Below, one piece after another: positions 42,779-51,010 of a DNA stretch of 64,000 bases. The stretch's first letter is position 1, and every line of letters begins with the position of its first letter. The DNA comes from Betaproteobacteria bacterium. GTDB taxonomy: Bacteria > Pseudomonadota > Gammaproteobacteria > Burkholderiales > Usitatibacteraceae. The position numbers and the translations under genes were made by a program. Location: positions 496,001-560,000 of the forward strand of contig JADKJU010000002.1 of NCBI GenBank assembly GCA_016720855.1, given 5' to 3'. The notes beneath the pieces are model-generated. The model worked only from the letters and a program-made list of their open reading frames with translations. It made no database searches and was not told the origin of the DNA.

Positions 42779-44182
42779 TCAGCCCGTGACGAAGAGCACC
42801 CACGGCGTTCCCACCAGCAGGAACACCGCCATGAAGACGAGCGTGATCGAGAGCCCCAGGCGATAGAGCTCGCCCTGCGTGAGATAGCCGCTTGCCGCGA
42901 AGATGATGTTCTGGCTCCCGCCCTGCGGCGTGATCACCGAGAAATAGCTGCTCGCGAAGAGGAGCCCGAACGCCATCAGCGGCACCGGCACCCCGCCGCG
43001 CGCGCCCACGTCGAGGAACACGCCCAGCAATGCCAGCACCTGCGAGGACTGGCTCACGAACAGGTAGTGGATCGCCACATAGAGCACGATCAGGGTCACG
43101 TAGGTGACTGGCCACGAAAGGCCCCCGAGGTGCGAGGCGAGCCGCTCGCCGGCGTAGCTCATGAAGCCCAGCTCGTTCAACTGGCCGCTCAGGGCGAAGA
43201 GGACCGCGAGCCAGAGGAAGGTGGCGAGCGTGTCGCCCATGGCGGCGATGTCGTCGAGGGTGAGCACGCCCGCGAGCAGGAGCGTCCCCAGCCCCGCGAA
43301 GGCGATGCTGGTGACGTTTAGCTTGAGGGAATCCGCCGCTACCCAGCCGACGACCATGATCACGAACACCACGGCGGTGATGCGCTCCGCGCGCGACATC
43401 GGCCCCATGCCGGCGAGCTCAACCTTGGCAGCCTTCGGCGCTTCGGGCGTCTTTCCCACCCGTGGCGCAAACAGCTTCGACACGACCCATGGCAACATCG
43501 CGATCGTCGCGATGGCGGGCACGCAGGAGGCGAGCAGCCAGCTGCCGAAACCGATCTCCAGGCCGAACTGCTTCGCGATCTGCACGCCGATCGGGTTGGC
43601 GGAGGTGGCGGTCATCCAGAGCGCGGAGGAGACCGCAAGGCTCGCCATGCAGCAGAACATGAGGTAGCCGCCCAGGCGGCGCTTGTTCTCGTCGCCGGGT
43701 ACCGAGCCCGCGCCCTGCGCGACGGAAAGCACGATGGGGAACAGCACCCCTGCGCGCGCCGTGTTGCTCGGAAATGCCGGTGCAATGAATGCGTCGGTCA
43801 TGACGATGCTGTAGGCAAGCCCCAGGGACGAGCCCCCGAAGCGGCTCACCATGAACAGGCTGATGCGCCGCCCGAGCCCGGACTTCACCACGGCCTGCGC
43901 CACGATGAAGGCGACGACGACGAGCAGGACGCTCGCGTTGGCGAAGCCGGAGTAGGCCTTTGCCGCGTCGATGGTGCCGGTGAGGATGACGGCCGCCACC
44001 GCGATCATCGCCGCGGTGAGCAGCGGGAAGGCCCCCACGAGCACGGACGAAATCGCCGCGACGAACACGGCGAAGAGGTGCCAGGCCTGGGCGGTGAGGC
44101 CGGCCGGCACGGGAACCAGCCAGATGCCGATCGCGATCGCGAAGGGCAGAGCGCCCTTGAGCAGCTTGCCGGCCGGAATCAT
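42779..44182 (-). CDS. DASS (SLC13) family anion/dicarboxylate transporter
   Basis: 467 residues with about 11-12 membrane segments. The TATSANPIG motif near residue 200 and the SQSSQVLALL and ITPQGGSQN segments in the second half mark the paired SNT-like sodium and substrate sites of the DASS family. Likely substrates are C4-dicarboxylates or sulfate; the sequence alone does not decide. Its ATG overlaps the stop of the upstream lipoprotein gene as ATGA. Confidence 0.88.
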   Translation of the reverse strand: MIPAGKLLKGALPFAIAIGIWLVPVPAGLTAQAWHLFAVFVAAISSVLVGAFPLLTAAMIAVAAVILTGTIDAAKAYSGFANASVLLVVVAFIVAQAVVKSGLGRRISLFMVSRFGGSSLGLAYSIVMTDAFIAPAFPSNTARAGVLFPIVLSVAQGAGSVPGDENKRRLGGYLMFCCMASLAVSSALWMTATSANPIGVQIAKQFGLEIGFGSWLLASCVPAIATIAMLPWVVSKLFAPRVGKTPEAPKAAKVELAGMGPMSRAERITAVVFVIMVVGWVAADSLKLNVTSIAFAGLGTLLLAGVLTLDDIAAMGDTLATFLWLAVLFALSGQLNELGFMSYAGERLASHLGGLSWPVTYVTLIVLYVAIHYLFVSQSSQVLALLGVFLDVGARGGVPVPLMAFGLLFASSYFSVITPQGGSQNIIFAASGYLTQGELYRLGLSITLVFMAVFLLVGTPWVLFVTG

Positions 44183-44712
44183 CTTGCCCCTCCTTGCGCC
44201 GCCGCCCCGATGCGGAAGCGGCCTTTCAGGCCCGTGGCGCGCCCCTGGATCGTCCCGTCCTCGGTCTCGGCCACGTATTGCCAGGAGTACTCGTAGCCCC
44301 CCGTGATTCCCGCGAATCGCCCCGTGCCGCCGGTGAACGTGCCGGTGATGCGGTTCTTCGCGGCCGTGCCTTCCCCGGTGAATTCGCTGTAGACCTGGTC
44401 GCCGCGCTCGTCGGTCCATACGCTGCGGCCCACGAGGCCCGTCCTTGCGTCGGCCAGCGCGATCGACTCCGCGCGGAAGCCGACGCCGGGCCGGCCCGCG
44501 CCCCCGAGCAGCATCGTTCCCTGGAGATCCAGGAGGGAACTGCGGCCGCGTTCGCCCAGGGTGAGCGTGCGGCGCGTGCCAACCGCATTCCAGGTGCCAT
44601 CGAACTCGTGCCAGCCCGAAGAGGGGGGAACGGAAACCGGGGGCTGCTGCGCCGGTCCGCAGGCGGCTGCTGCGAGACCCAGCATCGCGACGATGGCATG
44701 ACGTCCGTGCAT
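44179..44712 (-). CDS. Lipoprotein of unknown function, coupled to the transporter
   Basis: 177 residues with a lipobox LAAAAC (Cys18). The body looks beta-rich with many Gly and Thr residues (TGTFTGGTGRFAGITGGYEY), suggesting a small barrel like allene-oxide-cyclase or dirigent folds, but I cannot assign a family. Translational coupling to the DASS gene suggests a shared function. An ATG at 44712 precedes a clear signal peptide. Confidence 0.7.
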   Translation of the reverse strand: MHGRHAIVAMLGLAAAACGPAQQPPVSVPPSSGWHEFDGTWNAVGTRRTLTLGERGRSSLLDLQGTMLLGGAGRPGVGFRAESIALADARTGLVGRSVWTDERGDQVYSEFTGEGTAAKNRITGTFTGGTGRFAGITGGYEYSWQYVAETEDGTIQGRATGLKGRFRIGAAAQGGAR

Positions 44713-44821
44713 GAATTCGCAACCGCTCTTTCGTCAGGCACCCGAGAAGCCCGGGAGGAATTCCTGAAAGTGTGCCACGCCTTTGGTATCGTCACATGAG
44801 CCGAATCAACCAACCGAGGCG

Positions 44822-45841
44822 ATGCCCGTGTTCAAGCTTTTCCAGTCGATTTTCGGGGCGGGCGGGGACGCAGGCGATCGCTACCCCGCGGCGCTTCGCG
44901 CAGCCGCGCTCGACCGGGCGCTCGAGGCAACCGATCCGCGCATCCGTGCCGTTTCCGGCCACCGCGCCAGGCTCGAGCCGGCGATCCTGCACGCCATCGG
45001 GCACGTCGTCGGGCTCGTCGACGCACTTCCCCCGGCCATCGAGGCGAGCCGGAAGGCCTGTGGCACCGACGACCGGCTCGCGGCCTTCTTCGCGTCGGCC
45101 GACCGCATGGCGGAGGTCTTCGGCGCCGACCGCGCGCTCATCGAGTTTCTCGCGAGTCCTGCGGGGGACGGCACCGAGCCCGTGTTGGCGCTCCTGCTCG
45201 TGGAGCGCAGCGAGAAGAAGGTGCTCGGCATGGCCTTGCAGGGGGACCAGGTCCAGCATGAGGTCGCGCAGGTGCAGGTGAGCTTCGACCGTCACCGGCT
45301 CCTCGACCCGTCCGCCACCGACGAGGAGCTGCGCCGGCTGCTCAAGCGCCGCGCGTTCGACCACCTCCTCACGATGGCCCTCGCGCGCATCACGGAGGTC
45401 GCCAGCGAACGCGAATCCCTGGAACAGTCGCAGTCGCTTCTTCGCGCCAAGCTGCGGGCCCTGCAGTCGGCCCGGCTGGGATTCGAGCGGGAGCAAGGAA
45501 ACGACACGCCGGATGCGGCGTCGATCGAGTCGCGGCTCGCCGAGATCGAGCTGAACCTCGCCGCAGTGGGGGCGGGGTCGACGGCACTGCCCAGGCATCT
45601 CGACATCCTCGTCGAGACGCTCTCCAGGGCGGAAGTGCAGACCTGGGTCGAGCCGGTGAGTGTTGTGATGGACCGCCTCGGCATCAAGCAGGCGGTTCCC
45701 GGCGGCCCCGTCATCGAGCTCAAGCTCCAGGAGCTGCGCAATTACGCGGGGCAGAGCGCCGTCCTGCTTCCGGTCGCCATTCCGCGCGGCGAGATCCGCC
45801 AGCGCGACGTGATGGCGCAAATCCGGCGCGAGCTCTGGTGA
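44822..45841 (+). CDS. Conserved-looking cytoplasmic protein of unknown function
   Basis: 339 residues, no recognised family. It begins with a short helix (VFKLFQSIFGAGG), continues as a mostly helical body, and has a charged coiled-coil-like segment around 195-235 (ASERESLEQSQSLLRAKLRA). No signal peptide or membrane segment is evident. The ATG at 44822 has GAGG upstream; an in-frame ATG at 44783 is an alternative. It is convergent with ptsI, 7 bases apart, and divergent from the lipoprotein gene. GC content and codon use match the neighbours, so it is probably a native gene. Confidence 0.7.
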   Translation: MPVFKLFQSIFGAGGDAGDRYPAALRAAALDRALEATDPRIRAVSGHRARLEPAILHAIGHVVGLVDALPPAIEASRKACGTDDRLAAFFASADRMAEVFGADRALIEFLASPAGDGTEPVLALLLVERSEKKVLGMALQGDQVQHEVAQVQVSFDRHRLLDPSATDEELRRLLKRRAFDHLLTMALARITEVASERESLEQSQSLLRAKLRALQSARLGFEREQGNDTPDAASIESRLAEIELNLAAVGAGSTALPRHLDILVETLSRAEVQTWVEPVSVVMDRLGIKQAVPGGPVIELKLQELRNYAGQSAVLLPVAIPRGEIRQRDVMAQIRRELW

Positions 45842-45848
45842 GGCGCCT

Positions 45849-47612
45849 CTAGGCGTTCAGCTTGTCCAGCAGGGCGACGAGTTTGTCCGGCTCGTCGGCC
45901 TTCATCACCCGCGCCACGATCGGCGCGATGTCCGGAAGGCTCGTCGCGAGCACGCGCTGCTTCACCGCGAGGATGCTCGTCGGGTGCATCGAGAAATTCC
46001 GCAGGCCGAAGCCCAGCAGCAAACGCGTGAGTTTCACGTCGCCCGCCATCTCGCCGCACACCGCCACCGGCTTCTCGTGCTGGAGGGCGGTGCGGATCAC
46101 CGCCGAGATGAGGGAGAGCACGGCAGGGTGCAGCGGATCGTAGAGGTGCGCCACCGCGTCGTCGGCCCTGTCGATGGCGAGCGTGTACTGGATGAGGTCG
46201 TTGGTGCCGATCGAGAGGAAATCGAGCTTCCTGATGAACATCGGCAGCGCGATGGCCGCGGCCGGGATCTCCACCATGCCGCCCACGGGCACGAACTCGT
46301 CGAACTTCACCCCCTCGTCCTTCAGCTCCTCCTTGGCGCGGGCCACGGCCGCCAGCGTCTGGTTGAGCTCCAGGTACGAGGAGAGCATCGGGATGAGGAT
46401 CATCGCCTTGCCGTGGCGCGAGGCACGCAGGATGGCACGCAACTGCGTGTTGAATATCTGCGGCTCCGCCAGGCAATAGCGTATCGCGCGAAGTCCCAGC
46501 GCCGGGTTCTCGGTGGTGTGCTCCTGGCCACCGATCACCTTGTCCGCGCCGATGTCGAGCGTGCGGATGGTGACCGGCCGCCCCTTCATGCCCTCGATCA
46601 CCTCGCGGTAGGCCTCGAACTGCTCGTCCTCGTCCGGCAGGTCGCGCCGGTTCATGAACAGGAACTCGCTCCTGAAGAGGCCGATGCCCGAAGCGCCGCT
46701 CGCCCGGACCGCCTCCACGTCCGAGGGCAGCTCGATGTTCGCGTAGAGCTGGATCGCGGTGCCGTCCAGGGTGGCGGCCGGCGCGGTCTTCAGGCGCTTG
46801 AGCTTGTCCTTCTCGAGCCGCGCCTCGTTCTGCTTCAGCCGGTACTCGGCAAGGACAGCGCGGTCCGGGTTCACGATCAGCACGCCCTGCGTGCCGTCCA
46901 CGATCACCAGCTCGTCCTCGCGGATCATGGTTCGCGAGTGGTGCAGCGCGACGATCGCGGGGATGGCAAGCGAGCGGGCGATGATCGCCGTGTGCGAGGT
47001 GGCGCCGCCCATGTCGGTGACAAACGCCGCGAAGGGGTGCTCGCGGAAGAGGATCACGTCGGCGGGCGACAGGTCGCGCGCGACGAGGATCATGTCGGAA
47101 TCCTGGCGGGTCGGCTTGATCGCGATGCGCCGCTTGGATCCGGCCAGGGCGCCCAGGACGCGCTCGGCCACCTGCCGCACGTCCGCCTCGCGCTCGCGCA
47201 GGTACTCGTCCTCGATGTCGTCGAACTGGGCGGTCAGCTCGTCGAGCTGCGTGCGCAGGGCCCACTCGGCGTTGCAGCGTTGCTCGCGGATGATGTCCCG
47301 CGGGGCCTCGGAGAACGCGCTGTCTTCGAGCAGCATCAGGTGAACGTTCACGAACGGCGCCAGCTCGGAGGAAGCGCTGTGGCGCACGCTGTCGGCCAGC
47401 TCCTTCAGCTCGTCGCGCACTTCCTTGATGGCACGGTCATAGCGGCGCTGCTCCCGCCCGATGTCGTAGTGGGCGATGTCGTAGTGGTCCACCTCGGTGG
47501 ACATGCCCAGGAAGAGGTGCGTGTGCCCGATGGCGATGCCATTCGACACCCCGATGCCGTGCATCGTGAAGCAGACGTTGTGCCCGGCCGGGGCGGGTGT
47601 GTCGGTGGCCAT
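45849..47612 (-). CDS. ptsI: PTS enzyme I (phosphoenolpyruvate-protein phosphotransferase)
   Basis: 587 residues. Active-site His207 in GGATSHTAIIARS accepts phosphate from PEP. The C-terminal PEP-binding barrel has GIGLFRSEFLFM and the MVEIPAAAI and SIGTNDLIQY motifs. It phosphorylates HPr, encoded 13 bases upstream. GGAAGG precedes the ATG. No sugar-specific EIIB or EIIC genes lie nearby, so the set is probably regulatory. Confidence 0.96.
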   Translation of the reverse strand: MATDTPAPAGHNVCFTMHGIGVSNGIAIGHTHLFLGMSTEVDHYDIAHYDIGREQRRYDRAIKEVRDELKELADSVRHSASSELAPFVNVHLMLLEDSAFSEAPRDIIREQRCNAEWALRTQLDELTAQFDDIEDEYLREREADVRQVAERVLGALAGSKRRIAIKPTRQDSDMILVARDLSPADVILFREHPFAAFVTDMGGATSHTAIIARSLAIPAIVALHHSRTMIREDELVIVDGTQGVLIVNPDRAVLAEYRLKQNEARLEKDKLKRLKTAPAATLDGTAIQLYANIELPSDVEAVRASGASGIGLFRSEFLFMNRRDLPDEDEQFEAYREVIEGMKGRPVTIRTLDIGADKVIGGQEHTTENPALGLRAIRYCLAEPQIFNTQLRAILRASRHGKAMILIPMLSSYLELNQTLAAVARAKEELKDEGVKFDEFVPVGGMVEIPAAAIALPMFIRKLDFLSIGTNDLIQYTLAIDRADDAVAHLYDPLHPAVLSLISAVIRTALQHEKPVAVCGEMAGDVKLTRLLLGFGLRNFSMHPTSILAVKQRVLATSLPDIAPIVARVMKADEPDKLVALLDKLNA

Positions 47613-47625
47613 GGCGGGCGCCTTC

Positions 47626-47895
47626 CTACTCGCCTTCGTCGAACTTGTCGGCGATGAGCTTCACGAGGGCGGCCATGGCGGCCTCCTCGTCCTCGCCGTC
47701 GGTCTCGATCTCGACCGTGGCGCCGATGCCGGCGGCAAGCATCATCACGCCCATGATGCTTTTCGCGTTGACGCGCTTTCCGTTCCTCGTGAGGTGCACG
47801 CCGCACGCGTGCTGCGCCGCGGCCTGGGTGAGCTTGGCGGAAGCGCGGGCGTGCAGCCCGAGCTTGTTCACGATGGTGACGGTCTGCTTCTGCAC
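47626..47895 (-). CDS. ptsH: HPr phosphocarrier protein
   Basis: 89 residues. His15 in KLGLHARAS is the phosphorylation site for EI, and Ser46 in NAKSIMGVM is at the position modified by HPr kinase in species that have it. It sits between EIIA(Man) and EI genes with 12-13-base gaps, forming one operon. Confidence 0.96.
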   Translation of the reverse strand: MQKQTVTIVNKLGLHARASAKLTQAAAQHACGVHLTRNGKRVNAKSIMGVMMLAAGIGATVEIETDGEDEEAAMAALVKLIADKFDEGE

Positions 47896-47907
47896 GGGCG
47901 CGGGGCC

Positions 47908-48300
47908 TCAGACCTTCGCGGGCATGCGCGTCACGCCCTCCGTGCCGCCGGAAAGCGCCTTGGCGACGACCGCCTCGAGCGGCTCCTCGCGGTAGGTGAG
48001 GGCGCGGATGAGCATCGGCAGGTTCACGCCCGCGATGCCTTCCACGCGGCCGGGCTCGAGGAGCCGCGAGGCGATGTTCGACGGCGTGGCGCCGTAGATG
48101 TCGGTCATCACCAGCACGCCCTGGCCCTGGTCGAGGAAGCGGATGAGGTCTCTCGCCGTGGGAAGGATCTCCTCCGGGTCGTCGTGGACGGTGACGCCCA
48201 GCTGGCGCACGTAGAGGGGGCGCTTGCCCAGGACGTGGCTCGCGCAGTGGATGAGGCTTTCGCCGAAGGCGCCGTGGGAAACGAGGAGGATTCCGATCAT
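47908..48300 (-). CDS. PTS EIIA component, mannose family
   Basis: 130 residues. His9 in LVSHGAFGE is the phosphorylated residue, and VMTDIYGATPSNIA is a conserved family segment. No EIIB or EIIC domain is fused. In Betaproteobacteria this protein with HPr and EI forms a phosphorelay that regulates carbon storage and other processes instead of sugar uptake (family knowledge). First gene of the pts operon; divergent from the DUF971 gene. Confidence 0.93.
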   Translation of the reverse strand: MIGILLVSHGAFGESLIHCASHVLGKRPLYVRQLGVTVHDDPEEILPTARDLIRFLDQGQGVLVMTDIYGATPSNIASRLLEPGRVEGIAGVNLPMLIRALTYREEPLEAVVAKALSGGTEGVTRMPAKV

Positions 48301-48381
48301 GGGGGCATTTTAGGCTACCGGCGCGGCATCGGCGATAATAGGGGCCGAATCCGCAATGACCGGGCTCCGGCCCCTTCCCCC

Positions 48382-48750
48382 ATGGACAGCAAATCCCCCC
48401 GCCCGACGGAAATCAAGCTGCACCAGAAGTCGCGCCTGCTCGAGATCGCGTTCGACGACGGCAAGCGCTACAGCCTCCCCTGCGAATACCTGCGTGTGTT
48501 CTCTCCCTCCGCCGAAGTGCGCGGCCACGGCCCGGGGCAGGAAGTCCTCCAGGTCGGCAAGCGCAACGTGGAGATCAGGGAGATCGATCCGGTGGGCAAC
48601 TACGCGGTGAAGCTCGCGTTCTCCGACGGCCACGACACCGGCCTCTACTCCTGGGAATACCTGCACGAGCTGGGCGAAAAGCAGGCCTCGAGCTGGAAGA
48701 CCTACCTTGCGCGCCTCGAGGAGGCCCACGCCTCGCGCGACCCGAAATGA
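48382..48750 (+). CDS. DUF971 family protein
   Basis: 122 residues. DUF971 (gamma-butyrobetaine hydroxylase-like N-terminal fold) is indicated by LEIAFDDGKRYSLPCEYLRV, then VGNYAVKLAFSDGHDTGLYSW. Its stop overlaps the ubiE start as ATGA; this neighbourhood with ubiE is common in Betaproteobacteria. It may be a small metal-binding or Fe-S-associated protein; the function is unproven. Confidence 0.9.
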   Translation: MDSKSPRPTEIKLHQKSRLLEIAFDDGKRYSLPCEYLRVFSPSAEVRGHGPGQEVLQVGKRNVEIREIDPVGNYAVKLAFSDGHDTGLYSWEYLHELGEKQASSWKTYLARLEEAHASRDPK

Positions 48751-49484
48751 GCGACAAGACCACCCACTTCGGCTACGAGCAGGTCGCGGAGGCCGAGAAG
48801 GCCACCCGAGTGGGTGAAGTGTTCAGCTCGGTCGCGACGAACTACGACCGGATGAACGACCTCATGTCGCTCGGCATGCACCGGCTGTGGAAGCACTTCG
48901 CCATCCAGATGGCGGACGTGCGTCCCGGTCAGCGCGTGCTCGACGTGGCCTCCGGCAGCGGCGACCTTGCGCTCGCCTTCGCGAAGCGCGCCGGCCCCAC
49001 GGGACAGGTGGTGATGACCGACATCAACGGCGCGATGCTCGCGGTGGGCCGCGACAAGGTCCTCGACCACGGCCAGGTGGCCCCGCCGGCCCTGTGCAAT
49101 GGCGAGAAGCTCCCGTTCCCGGACGACACGTTCGACTGCGTCACGATCGCCTTCGGGTTGCGCAACTTCACGAACAAGGATCGCGGCCTGGCCGAGATGG
49201 CGCGCGTGACGCGCCCGGGTGGCCGCGTGCTCGTCCTCGAGTTCTCGAAGATCTGGAAACCCCTCGCGAAACCCTACGACACGTATTCCTTCTCGGTGCT
49301 CCCGTGGCTCGGCAAGCACGTGGCAAAGGACGAGGAAGCGTACCAGTACCTCGCCGAATCCATCCGCATGCATCCAGACCAGGAGACCCTCAAGGCGATG
49401 ATGGAGGCCGCCGGGCTGGTGAAGGTGGAGTACTTCAACCTGACCCTGGGCGTGGTGGCGCTGCACCGCGGCTTCAAGCCGTGA
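48747..49484 (+). CDS. ubiE: Ubiquinone/menaquinone C-methyltransferase
   Basis: 245 residues. The SAM motif VLDVASGSGDLALAF lies near 62-76 and the UbiE signatures YDRMNDLMSLGMHRLWK and RVTRPGGRVLVLEFSK are clear. It methylates the benzoquinol ring in ubiquinone synthesis at the membrane. It overlaps DUF971 upstream (ATGA) and ubiJ downstream (GTGA). Confidence 0.97.
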   Translation: MSDKTTHFGYEQVAEAEKATRVGEVFSSVATNYDRMNDLMSLGMHRLWKHFAIQMADVRPGQRVLDVASGSGDLALAFAKRAGPTGQVVMTDINGAMLAVGRDKVLDHGQVAPPALCNGEKLPFPDDTFDCVTIAFGLRNFTNKDRGLAEMARVTRPGGRVLVLEFSKIWKPLAKPYDTYSFSVLPWLGKHVAKDEEAYQYLAESIRMHPDQETLKAMMEAAGLVKVEYFNLTLGVVALHRGFKP

Positions 49485-50065
49485 TCGCGTCGGCTTCCGC
49501 CTCGCTTGCCGCGGGCGCGATCAACCGGCTCACCGCTGCGACTCCGATGGCGCGCGAACGCCTGGCGCGCTTTGCCGGGAAAACAGCCGCCTTCCGCGTG
49601 GGGCCGCTTCCCGTCGCGCTCACCGTGCAGACGACGGGCGAGGTGCTTCCGGCGCAGGAATCGGCCGCGAGCGACCTCGAGGTTCGCCTCTCTGTCTTCC
49701 TGCTGCCGCGCCTGGCCGCGCACGACGAAAGCGCCTATCGCGACGTCGAGACCACGGGCGACGTGGAGTTCGCCGGCGAGGTCGCGTTTCTCGCGAAGCA
49801 CCTCAAATGGGATGCGGAGGAGGACCTCTCGAAGATCGTGGGCGATGCCGCCGCGCATCGCATGGCGTCCGTCGTGCGCGATGCCGCGGCGTGGGGCAAG
49901 GACGCGTCCGGGCGAGTCGCGGCCGGCGCTGCCGAATACTGGACGGAAGAAGATCCCCTCATCGCCTCGCGCGTGAAGGTGGAAGGGTTCGTCGCGGGCG
50001 TCACGGAGCTGCGCGACGCGGTCGAGCGGCTGGAAAAGCGCATCGAGAGACTGGAGAGGGATTGA
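49481..50065 (+). CDS. ubiJ: Ubiquinone biosynthesis accessory factor UbiJ
   Basis: 194 residues with an SCP2-like lipid-binding domain (about 15-115) and a C-terminal helical, charged end (ELRDAVERLEKRIERLE). UbiJ and UbiK scaffold the soluble Ubi complex. The GTG start overlaps ubiE as GTGA. The ubiE-ubiJ order matches E. coli, but ubiB does not follow here; a repeat element and an EamA gene do. Confidence 0.88.
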   Translation: MIASASASLAAGAINRLTAATPMARERLARFAGKTAAFRVGPLPVALTVQTTGEVLPAQESAASDLEVRLSVFLLPRLAAHDESAYRDVETTGDVEFAGEVAFLAKHLKWDAEEDLSKIVGDAAAHRMASVVRDAAAWGKDASGRVAAGAAEYWTEEDPLIASRVKVEGFVAGVTELRDAVERLEKRIERLERD

Positions 50066-50070
50066 ACAAG

Positions 50071-50117
50071 AAAAGGGGACAGACCCCTTTTCATGAAATG
50101 GGGTCTGTCCCCTTTTT
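50071..50117. repeat. GGGGACAGACCCC inverted repeat pair (copy 1)
   Basis: AAAAGGGGACAGACCCCTTT begins at 50071 and an inverted partner AAATGGGGTCTGTCCCC at 50096, separated by a few bases around ATGA. Each unit is itself nearly palindromic. The element starts 6 bases after ubiJ and supplies the first codons of the next gene. It is similar to elements at 56675 and 58444. Confidence 0.8.
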
Positions 50118-50958
50118 TTATCCAGGCATCGCGTTCATCGTCATCTCCGCCTGCGCGTTCGGCGCGATGGCGATCTTCGCCCGCTACGCCTACGCGGGCG
50201 GGGCCAACGTGACGGGCGTTCTCGCGGCGCGCTTCTCGATCGCGGGGATTCTCCTTGCCGCGGTGATGATCGCCACGAAACGCCCGTGGCCCCGCGGCCG
50301 CCCCCTCGGGGTGGCCATCGGCATGGGCGCCGTGGGGTACGTGGGGCAGGCAGTGTGCTTCTTCGCCGCGCTCAACTACGCTTCCGCGGGTCTCGTGGCG
50401 CTGCTCCTCTACGCGTATCCCACGCTCGTCGTGCTGCTTTCGGCCGCCTTCCTGGGCGAGCGGCTGACGGTCGAGAAGATCGCGCTGCTCGCAGTGAGCT
50501 TCGCGGGACTCGCCCTGACGCTCGGCGGGGGACAGGGGACGGTCACGGGCGTTGCGCTGGGGCTCGCGGCCGCGGCGTTCTATTCCGTTTACATCGTGAT
50601 CGGCGCACGCGAGCTCAAGGACACCGACGCCCTCGCGAGCACCACCGTCGTCTGCCTCTCGGCCGCTGCGGTCCTCGCGCTGTCCACCCTCGTCACCGAG
50701 GCACGCTTTCCGGACGCGCCGTGGGGCTGGGCGGCGATCGGCGCCATCGCGATCGTGTCCACGGTCGTCTCGATCCTCGCTTTCTTCGCGGGCCTCAAGC
50801 GGGTCGGGCCGGCGGTCGCATCCACCGTCTCCACGCTCGAGCCCGTGGTCACCGTGGCGCTCGCCTGGATCGTGCTGGGCGAGAGCCTGGCACCGCTGCA
50901 ACTGGCGGGAGGCGCCCTCGTCCTCGCCTGCGCCATCCTGCTCGCCCGCGCCCATTGA
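50098..50958 (+). CDS. EamA-family (DMT) transporter
   Basis: 286 residues with ten predicted membrane segments and two EamA repeats (YASAGLVALLLYAYPTLVVLL in the first, STVSTLEPVVTVALAWIVLGE in the second). Probably exports metabolites; substrate unknown. The only close start is an ATG inside the repeat element at 50098, so the first seven residues (MGSVPFF) come from the repeat and no good ribosome-binding site is visible. The native start may have been displaced. Confidence 0.85.
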   Translation: MGSVPFFYPGIAFIVISACAFGAMAIFARYAYAGGANVTGVLAARFSIAGILLAAVMIATKRPWPRGRPLGVAIGMGAVGYVGQAVCFFAALNYASAGLVALLLYAYPTLVVLLSAAFLGERLTVEKIALLAVSFAGLALTLGGGQGTVTGVALGLAAAAFYSVYIVIGARELKDTDALASTTVVCLSAAAVLALSTLVTEARFPDAPWGWAAIGAIAIVSTVVSILAFFAGLKRVGPAVASTVSTLEPVVTVALAWIVLGESLAPLQLAGGALVLACAILLARAH

Positions 50959-51010
50959 GGGCCTGTCCCTTAATGGGATAATTGCGCATGTCTCGAACCC
51001 TGCAGGCCAG

